Assembly (NCBI GenBank): GCA_030248135.1 | Contig: JASANC010005475.1 | Span: forward strand, 1 to 64,000 | Length of the DNA stretch: 64,000 nucleotides | Direction of reading: 5' to 3' | From: Theristus sp. LFF4_11 | Taxonomy: Eukaryota > Nematoda > Chromadorea > Monhysterida > Xyalidae | Shown here: positions 56,179 to 64,000 of the stretch, one piece after another | How positions within the stretch are numbered: the stretch's first letter is position 1 | Layout of the letters: each line of letters opens with the position of its first letter | Notes under the pieces: generated by a model | The model's database searches: none | What the model was told of the DNA's origin: nothing | The model's input: only the letters and a program-made list of their open reading frames with translations | Position numbers and translations under genes: made by a program

Positions 56179-59100
56179 ATGGTAAACCTTTTCCAGACGC
56201 TTCTGAATCACATTGAAATATTGAAATACGCCCAAGAGCAATACAAAGTCGCAGACATGAGCATCGAAGACCTGCTGATCGCGGCACAGTTCTTGGACAA
56301 TGAAAAGCGCAAACGTGAGTGTTTTTTTTGTTTGGTTTCAGATGCTTGCAAGCGAATTCAGAACTCAAGTGCACTGATTGGACTACCCCGATTGAGCACC
56401 GAACAGACGCATTAGACAACGTATAGTGATCAAGAAAACCAGTTGCACCATTACTCACACCAGTCGAAGCGGATTTCGAAAAAAAACCAAAAAAAACTAA
56501 AAAACTAAAAAACCATTCCAGACGCGACACTGGCGAAACGTGCGTTTTTCGCGACGGCCCTCGGCGGCCCTGACCAGGAGCCGGACGGCATCGAGCCGTG
56601 CCCGGCCGTGAAACGACAGAAGACGCACTCAGGCAACTCGAACGTCTCCGAGGGCAGCAGCGCCGCGTCGCTCGACAGCGAGCTCACCTCGGCGAGGAGC
56701 AGTGTCAGCTCGAGCACGACCTCGTCCACGACGACGACGGCCACGTCAACGACCAACTCGGGGCGCACGCGCCGCGGCAGCGTCAGCAGGTTTGTACGGC
56801 TGTTTTTGGTTGCGCTTTGTTCCTTTTTTGCCGTGTCTTTGAGATTCGGCTAATGTTCGTTTGTGGGCTTCCTTTCCCGTACGCACTGTCAGATAGAATC
56901 GGTGTGAAAATTGCGCCTTCATGTTGAGTGTTTTTTTTCTTGTCGCGAATTTGCATCTGAATTGCTTGTGTGTGTGTGTGTGTGTGCGTGTGTTGTTGTT
57001 GTTGTTGGTTTGCCGGTCTTCGGTTTTGTTTTCACATCACATCTACTTGTACATATGTCGACTGAGTCTCTCGTTTGTGAATCAATTTAGCTGTCAATAG
57101 ACCTAGACTGACATTTCACACACAGCGCACTGATTTCGGAAATAATCAGCTAAATTGAACAGAAAATCTGCATCTATTCAAGCTTAGCTTCTGCTTCTGG
57201 GACATGTGACTGCGGCATTCATCCAACAAACCACACAAAACGCCTCATGTTGAGTTTCAGCCACGTGCTTGTCACGCCTATCTGCTTGCTTGCCGTGGTT
57301 TAATAAGCTTTTGCTGTGTGTCGCTAAGCCTCGTTTAGCGCGCAGTGAGCACTCTGGGTTATTCTTGTTTCATAATTTCTTTCGATTGGTTGGTTGACGG
57401 GAAACTTCTTGACAGTATGAGTATGATGCTTCCAATAGACATGTGTCTGCTTTGAGTGTGTGTGTTGTATCTCAGCATACGAGTGCGATGAGATTGATGG
57501 GCCGTGGTCCGGTTACTGTAACGCGGTCCGGTTACTGTAACACGGCCACGGTCCAGCATACGGTTTTCATGGGTGCACTTATGAGTGACTTTAAAGAAAA
57601 GGATACGGTATTCAGTGTGTGCAATCGGAGGCTGTTCACGTGAATAAATCGTGCCATTGCAGCGCTGCCAAACGCACGCGGCCGGGGTGTTTGCTAGAAA
57701 AACAACAGACCTGTTGATTGTGGTGTGGCTGCGTCTCGAAGTCACGAGTTGCCGTGTGTGTCAAAACGTTTTTTTCTTCAACACTGATGTGTGCAATTTT
57801 TCATGCACGTTGTCTGCGAGGTGTGTGTGTGGTGTAAAGTTGCGTTTTATATATTTTTGTATTTTTTGTGCCGAATATATTTTATACGAACGTGTGTATC
57901 ACTGTAAAGCGGCGATGTTGTGTATCAAAAGTTTTTTTTTCAATCGTGCAGTTTGCTGTGGGAAAAATTCATTTGCGTGTTGGTTGATGATATTGGTTGT
58001 TGTGAAAAGTCGGTGCAAAAAGTTCTTTATTGGGCGTCCTGATGTGATTAGTGATGTTTTTCACAAGTTTTTTTGGTGTGCCGAAAATTGCAGACATACT
58101 TTCATAGCTGGTGAACTGCCTGCCTTCTTTCAAGATCAACACGCACAACAAGTCATGAGTCTGCACTAAAATTGCAACAGCACGTGCTTTTCTTATCGTT
58201 GAAGTTTCTAATTTTAGACACGCACACACATATTTTTCGACAATTTTTCCAAGCCAGCAATCCAGCGACCTTTTCCTGATAAGTCAGCAGTTTTATGGTT
58301 ATGGGGCCTTTTTTACAGCCGAAAATTCACAGCATTGCTTAGTTCCTTAAACGATAATAATTTTCATGTCACGTGTTTTTAAAAAATAAAAAGACTGGAA
58401 AATTTTTACTGCAAAGTCAGTTCGCTAGACCAGACACAATAAAAAAAACAACAGTCAAGAAATAAGCCGCAAACCATGTGGCATGTTACATGTACATAAG
58501 CCAAGCCAAACCCAGACAAAATTTGAGATCAATTCATGATTATTTATGGTAGACTCTGAATGTGAAAACGAGGATTTGGTAAGCACGGAGATCGTTGAAC
58601 AGCTAAAAAGTCGGATATCGTTGAAGTGCGATGCATGGACATGGAAAATCTTTGTAAGAGAGTGGTATAATTTTGTTATGTGGGTTTCAATCACAAAAAA
58701 AGTACAACTGACACGTGTTGACTGGCACATACTGTATGCCAAATTTCGTACCTTCAAATGCCATAAATTGTATTCACACCAAAAGTTGCCCTTTCCAAAT
58801 GTCATCATCAGAAACCGATTCGAAAAAACTTCAAAAATGCCGCGAGTAATGAAACCACGTCTGCATTTTTTTCAGAAAATTTCTTTTGCAAAAAAGTTTT
58901 GTTGGCGCACGTTGCGTGTAATGTCGATACTATTATACTTTTAAAGTGGTGCAAAGAATGTGCATCAGCGCACAGACCAGCTCAAATGTACATATCTGGC
59001 TGCTCCAATAATGCACTCCACCAATGCACACGGCCAATGCAACCCTGAAGCCACACACCAGCACATCCAGCCAGCAAGTCGCAGTCAGCCAAGCTACACT

Positions 59101-61836
59101 GCCAGCGTTTTCACCACATTTTCTGCAGTTTTCAAAGTACGGTAAACAACAGACGAGAAGAGCGCTGGTAGAAAACGTGCTCGTTTGTGACCAGCTGAAG
59201 GGAGGAGGGCGGAGGGGGGGGGCAATTGTTGAGAAACGTATTTTCTATGTGCTCTGATCTGGATCTGACGAGCTATAGAAATATAATATTCCTCGTGACT
59301 GAAAGCAAAATCTGGGGACGGCTGGGCAGCTAGCTAGCTGCACGTGAGAAGCATGTGGCGCGTCCGAATGAGCTTTGTCGCCACACTGCATGTATGTGTG
59401 CTTTCCAGACTCTTCGACATTGTGCCGTTTGGTGCCATATCTGTATGTGGACTACAATAATACGTTTTCGAAAAACATTATTATTGTTGTCTTGTGTCAA
59501 AAAAGTTAGTGGGGCAACATATGAAAAATCGCACGTACAATGTCACCGGGTGCTGCTTCAAACTGTTCATGTATGGGTGGTGCACGTACAGGGGGAGGTG
59601 CTTTTGTGCATGGATGAAGTTTAAGAGGCTTGAAAAAATATCACCGTTGGCTTTTTGCTCGTGAACGGTGCACGTGTAAATTGGAAAATGTAAATTTGAT
59701 TGAACCTGAGCTCGATCGGTTGATTCTGAGGTTTCGGAGTTGTTGGGCTATAGATACTGATTCTTTGATTTGAAAATCCACAGGTTCTTGTGACTGTCCC
59801 CAAAAAGGATATACTTGCAGTTTGTTTATCGATGTTTCAAGGGAGAATTCTATTCTTGAAACATCGGAGCAAAGTGCAACCAGGTGAGTATTGAGCCGGC
59901 TAATAATCGGGACTCGGGAAGGAACGTTTTCTTTTCTACGTGAAAAATTTTTCAAGCCGTCTGATTGTCTTTAAATCAAGCTAAACAGTCCTTATCGAAA
60001 AGCAAACACAGACACTCGCACCAATCGTTCAGTTTTAATTTATGATCACTTTTTTTATTCCAGGACCATACACAACGAGCTGGAGAAAACACGGTGAGTC
60101 ATGTGATGTGTCTGTTACTGTTTGTTTTTGGCTTCAATTCGTTTTCATCCTGTTTTCAAGTGTGGTTGTTTCATATAACATTGGAAAATTGGTAAACAAA
60201 GAGCAAGCCCAGTTGCTGGCAAATTTTCATCTTTGACATCAGACCGAAAAAAATACAGTTAACACTTTTTTTAAAAGTGTCTGAAAGCTGTTTATAATCA
60301 AATGAGTAAGCATGAAATTTAGCACTTCAAAAAACTTGAAAAGACAGCAAAAAAAGTTGCACAAAAACTAACAAAAAATCAAATAAACTATTCAAGATTT
60401 CCCTAAACCTTGTTCTCCTTGTGCAGGCGCGCGCAACTTCGTTCCCGTTTGGACCATCTGAACGAGTTGTTGCCTTCGGCGGGCGAGGCGAGTCGCATCA
60501 CAACGCTCAGCCTTCTGACAAGAGCAAAACATCACATTCAGGTAAAATAAGGCTGGCTCACTTTTGGCTGTTTTGAATTGCCACATGAAGATTGAAACTA
60601 GTCTCCTTTCTAACGTCTGCAAACGCATTCAATCGCAGAACCAAAAAATGATGATAATACCTCGCACAAAACATCGAACTCGCCTTGGCTGTTCAGGCGT
60701 TACACGACGAGTACCGCCAGCTTCAGTTGGAGCAGAGCCGTCTCGACCAGCAACAGCGCCTGCTGCGCTCGCATCTTCAGCTGCTGCAACAGTCGCCGAG
60801 AAACTCGACCGTTTCACTCGGTCGAGCGAATGAAAACCAGGAGATTATTGATGAAATTCAGAGCGAGCGGTCGTCATTGCTGGAGATTGTCGCGATCGAA
60901 GACGACCCACAAGCTGAACGATCGGAAAGCGTCCGAAGCGTCAGCACCATCTCCGCTAACGAGGACGATGTTGCCGGTTGGTTTTTGTTTTGTTTTTTTC
61001 CTTGCAGAGGAAAACAATGTCTCAACGCAACGAAACTCTCAACAAAATTGCAAGCGTTCAGTTGCTTGTGCAGTTCGCTGAGACTTTTTTGCTCTTGTCT
61101 GTTTCTTCTCTTCAATTACTTTTACGACACGTGTTCTCTGCTGACGCCACACGGAAAATGCTGCTACACTGCGAACGAGGCGGAGTAATGTTGAATGACG
61201 TGTGGAAAGGCCGCACAGCTGAAAATGTGTTCGCGCCCGAACGTAGTTCGAATATGAAATGAAATAAATTTATTTAGTAATAAAAATTCTGATCAGTTTT
61301 TTCTCAATTTCTACTAATCTGCTGGTCAGAATACGCTCCGTGTTTACTGATTTCAAAATATGATACCGCACAGTCATGACACATTTTCTCTATTTGTGCG
61401 TGCGAACGCATATTGGGTCACGTAACGATAATAGCCGCCCATTGCAGACCTCTCGTCTCTGTCGGACGACACGACGGGCACCACCACGACGACGAGCACC
61501 AGCAGCAGCACCTCCACCATCGACTCGTCCTCAGTCTCACTCATCGCGTCATCGGCGGCGTTCTCGCGTTGCGACAGCGACCAGACCTACCACAGCAGCG
61601 GCTCGAACCGCAACAGTTTACTATTGACAGAGTCACCTCCGCAATGCCACCGACAACAAAGTGCGCAGCTATTGGACACCGACGGGCTGCTGCCGGTGGC
61701 TCCGCGCTTCTGCGTCAGCGTCGCCTCGATTGTACCAAGTCAACGGTTGCAACAATCCTTTCACTCGCCCCTCAATCGGCCGGTTCCGATGTTTCCAGTG
61801 ACCAATGTGAACGCGTTGACGTTTGCGCCTTGCTGA
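56179..61836 (+). CDS. MAD/MXD-family bHLH-zipper repressor
   Basis: Six exons (56179-56314, 56522-56789, 60064-60093, 60427-60541, 60697-60976, 61448-61836) give about 405 residues. MXD proteins pair with MAX, bind E-boxes in the nucleus, and recruit SIN3 to oppose MYC. Residues 28-45 (SIEDLLIAAQFLDNEKRK) match the amphipathic SIN3-interacting helix. Then come a likely nuclear signal (KRQKT), a Ser/Thr tract, and the bHLH from about 137: HNELEKTRRAQLRSRLDHL, the loop LLPSAGEASR, and helix 2 TTLSLLTRAKHHIQ. The H-E-R contacts of the basic region are present. A leucine zipper follows (LHDEYRQLQLEQSRLDQQQ). The C-terminal third is Ser/Thr-rich with acidic patches. The gene is longer than vertebrate MXD1 (about 220 residues). 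M27 is an alternative start. The 3.3-kb second intron separates the Ser/Thr tract from the basic region. Caenorhabditis mdl-1 is the expected relative. Confidence 0.92.
56961..57008 (+). repeat. GT and GTT microsatellite
   Basis: About ten GT units followed by five TTG units, in the long intron of the MXD-like gene. Confidence 0.8.
59821..59883 (+). CDS. Possible 63-bp cassette exon of the MXD-like gene
   Basis: It lies in the 3.3-kb intron. The acceptor ATATACTTGCAG and the near-perfect donor ACCAG followed by gtgagt define a 63-bp exon whose start and end phases are both 2, exactly matching the junction between exons 2 and 3. Including it would insert 21 residues (FIDVSRENSILETSEQSAT and flanking residues) just before the basic region, without a stop. 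The segment is Ser/Glu-rich, with possible phosphorylation sites. Whether it is used is unknown. Confidence 0.4.
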
Positions 61837-64000
61837 TCATTGATCTTGTTTTGTTCGTTCAGGTTATTTTCTGGCGTTTTTTTCGGTAAAACTCAGTCAA
61901 GATTTTTGTTATACCAACACGCGAGATACGGTTATTTTTACTTTGTTTTTGTCACAAAGTTGTACTGCGTTTACGCGAAATCAATCATTTTTTCATGTTG
62001 TGATCGACTTTATAATACTTTATAGTCGTGCATGAAATAATTCACATGTGATTTTTTTTGTTTACTAACATTAAACCAACCTGATGAGAACAAAAAAAAC
62101 GCTTTTTCGATTCTCTTTGCAATGGGCACACAAAGTGCCACCAGTTGATTAGCTTTATTTTGTATTCTACTAGCTGATCTGCTGCAACGGTAAAAGTCCT
62201 AGCTTAAAAAAGGCGCTGTGTCTTCAGACTGGGTCTTTGTCAGCAATGTAATCAGCTGTAATTATTATTCAAGCATTGCCAAGCCAATGAATGACTAAAA
62301 AATACTTAATCTGTTCTCACTTCGTTTTAAAACCATCTTGATCGAGTTGTAATCGTTTTTTTCTCGATGTTTTTGTATTCAATAATTATAATAATAACTT
62401 TGTTGTGACAATAAGAATAATATTGAAAATAAAAATAAAAAAACAACAAAAACCACTCAAACAACATTGAGTTGAACAAAAATACGGGCGTGCAGAACAG
62501 AAAAAACGACACACAAATCACGTTCAAAAAATAGTTTCAGTATTTTCATAGGGGGTTTCTTTTAAACAAAAAAGTGATACCTAAAATCAAATGATTCTCT
62601 AAAACAAGAATAAAAAGCACAAAACATACAAGTGGCATGCAAAAGATGGCAAATTATACAATATTTTTTAAAAGACGAAAAAAATTTTGCGTTGCACACT
62701 GTAACTTTTGAAATTGAAAATTATAATAGAAAGTGGACAACACGAAAACAAGCTAACTGATTTGTTCTAATTTGCGTTTCACAATACGGTGAAAGTGAAT
62801 ACATTGTATTGTTCACCTAAGCTAAAATGCGATTAATCATAATATTGGTAAACATATTGCAGTTAGAAAAAAGAAAACGACTAAAAATGAATAGGAGTTT
62901 GCAGTTATTCAATTTTAATTCCATTAATACCTGCAGGCCAGTGATGTAACAGACTTTACATTTTACAATCGTTCCATTTTAAACCCGTTTTGGGGTTGGG
63001 TACAAAGCGTCCCATTACAAATTTTAGTTACTTTTTACTACTCTGAAAGTAATGAAAAGCAAATTTCGATATAATGTTGAAAAACAGCAGAACAGCAGAA
63101 CAAGTTGTCAGAAATGGGCCATGCTAGTTCTGGATTTTCTCAAGAATAGACTCCAAAATCAAAAAACAACAACAACAAACTCTTTGTGAACCCAAGTTTC
63201 CGATTGTAGTACTCGCATTTTTGAACATGGATAATCACAATTAACCGGGGCAAACATTTTTAAACGAAAAAAACACGCTCAAAGTACACAGTCAAGCAAA
63301 GAATAATTTCCGTTTTTTACGCTTTTTGCTCGTTTTAAAGTAGCACGGGCCACACCGAAACAAAATAATGATAAAAGGAAATTCTGGGCGAAATAAAAAT
63401 TGAGCCAAAGCGGAAAACAAGTAAAAACCTCCGACCGACAGGTCAGCTTAATTTAACAAAAGCGAATCGTAAAAGAGGAACTAATGAAGCTAAACAACCA
63501 CGAAGATTGCGACGAGAAACAAAATCGTATAGTTTTCAGCATAAAGTGTCCGAAAGAAAACGTGCAACAACTAACTACAGAGTAGGCCAAAACAACTACC
63601 GGATTTCAAACTGCTCTATCTCGCGTCTGGTGTTATTAGTATGAGGCTGAATTTAAATTTGGATACATAGCACAACTAAGGTTCGCTTTTATTTAACTTT
63701 TATAACATTTTTCTTTTCTATTTCGTTTTTTTGATAAATTTCTGAAGTTAAAATTTTTATTTCTTGACTGAAAAGACGCTGTGCAAAAAGTGCAACACAA
63801 GGTAACTGCCATTTGGTGTTGAGCACAATTGAAACGAATGGGACGCACTGCAAACAAACCGATATTAAAGTTTTCAAGGAAAAAATGTAAGAATGTACGA
63901 CGGTATGGTGTGAACACGATTGTCGCAGGCACTTGACTACAACAGAAAGTGGTGATAAGCTTTCGGCATCAGATGGATGCCATCATTGAAATCCGTGGTT
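61837..64000. other. 3' flank of the MXD gene, no gene seen
   Basis: It probably contains the 3' UTR (AATAAT and ATAAAATAA-like motifs from 62380 on). The remainder is A+T-rich with no supported coding sequence. Short minus-strand frames at 63689-63932 overlap each other and lack splice structure. Confidence 0.45.

Noticed and set aside
57651..58169. 172-codon plus-strand open frame
   Set aside because: It lies in the long MXD intron, is rich in Cys and Phe from T-rich DNA, and shows no domain or splice structure.
58546..58944. 132-codon plus-strand open frame in the same intron
   Set aside because: The opposite strand is equally open and there is no recognisable motif. A gtaagc after 11 codons hints at an exon, but its phase does not fit the MXD exons.
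59641..59955. 104-codon minus-strand open frame
   Set aside because: It overlaps the proposed cassette exon on the other strand, whose splice sites give a better explanation.

Overview
This is a eukaryotic genomic window, about 60% A+T, with multi-exon genes, gt...ag introns whose acceptors usually read ttcag or tttcag, and many non-autonomous DNA transposons. The gene content suggests an invertebrate animal: a CPEB translational regulator, a MAD/MXD bHLH-zipper repressor, an FMRFamide-receptor-like GPCR, a MAM-like secreted protein and a dicarbonyl/L-xylulose reductase. The intron style, the MAM-like modules and the peptide-GPCR type fit a nematode best, and the repeat load would suit a non-Caenorhabditis lineage. 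The phylum is an inference. Nothing indicates a prokaryote.

Layout. 1-9.5 kb: mostly non-coding, with a possible two-exon small protein (4.6-4.9 kb), one SH3-like exon on the minus strand (3.2 kb) and a G-rich inverted-repeat element (6.2-6.7 kb). 9.5-11 kb: an ankyrin-repeat gene on the minus strand. 11-16.4 kb: no gene, one MITE. 16.4-17.65 kb: the reductase (plus). 18.45-18.98 kb: a probable secreted-peptide precursor (minus). 20.7-22.7 kb: the GPCR (minus). 25.0-26.85 kb: a seven-exon multi-pass membrane protein (plus). 27.7-34.5 kb: a repeat island with 175-bp satellite monomers, two opposed copies of a roughly 1-kb transposon with AGGGTTAGGGG termini and 9-10 bp target duplications, and a hAT-like element nested inside a palindromic MITE. 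34.6-41.3 kb: the CPEB gene (minus), its introns full of palindromic MITEs. 43.8-48.1 kb: the MAM-like secreted protein (minus). 49.3-54 kb: a second repeat island with a 2.4-kb foldback element. 56.2-61.8 kb: the MXD-like gene (plus). 61.8-64 kb: no gene seen.

The genes are unrelated and individually regulated, so there is no operon-like logic. The splice models were assembled by hand. In the CPEB, MAM, MXD, reductase, GPCR, ankyrin and multi-pass genes every exon junction keeps frame and the exon lengths sum to a multiple of three, which is good internal support. The most unusual signals are the paired transposon with telomere-like termini, palindromic MITEs bracketing a frame-neutral CPEB exon, a possible cassette exon in the MXD gene, and the unassigned peptide precursor.
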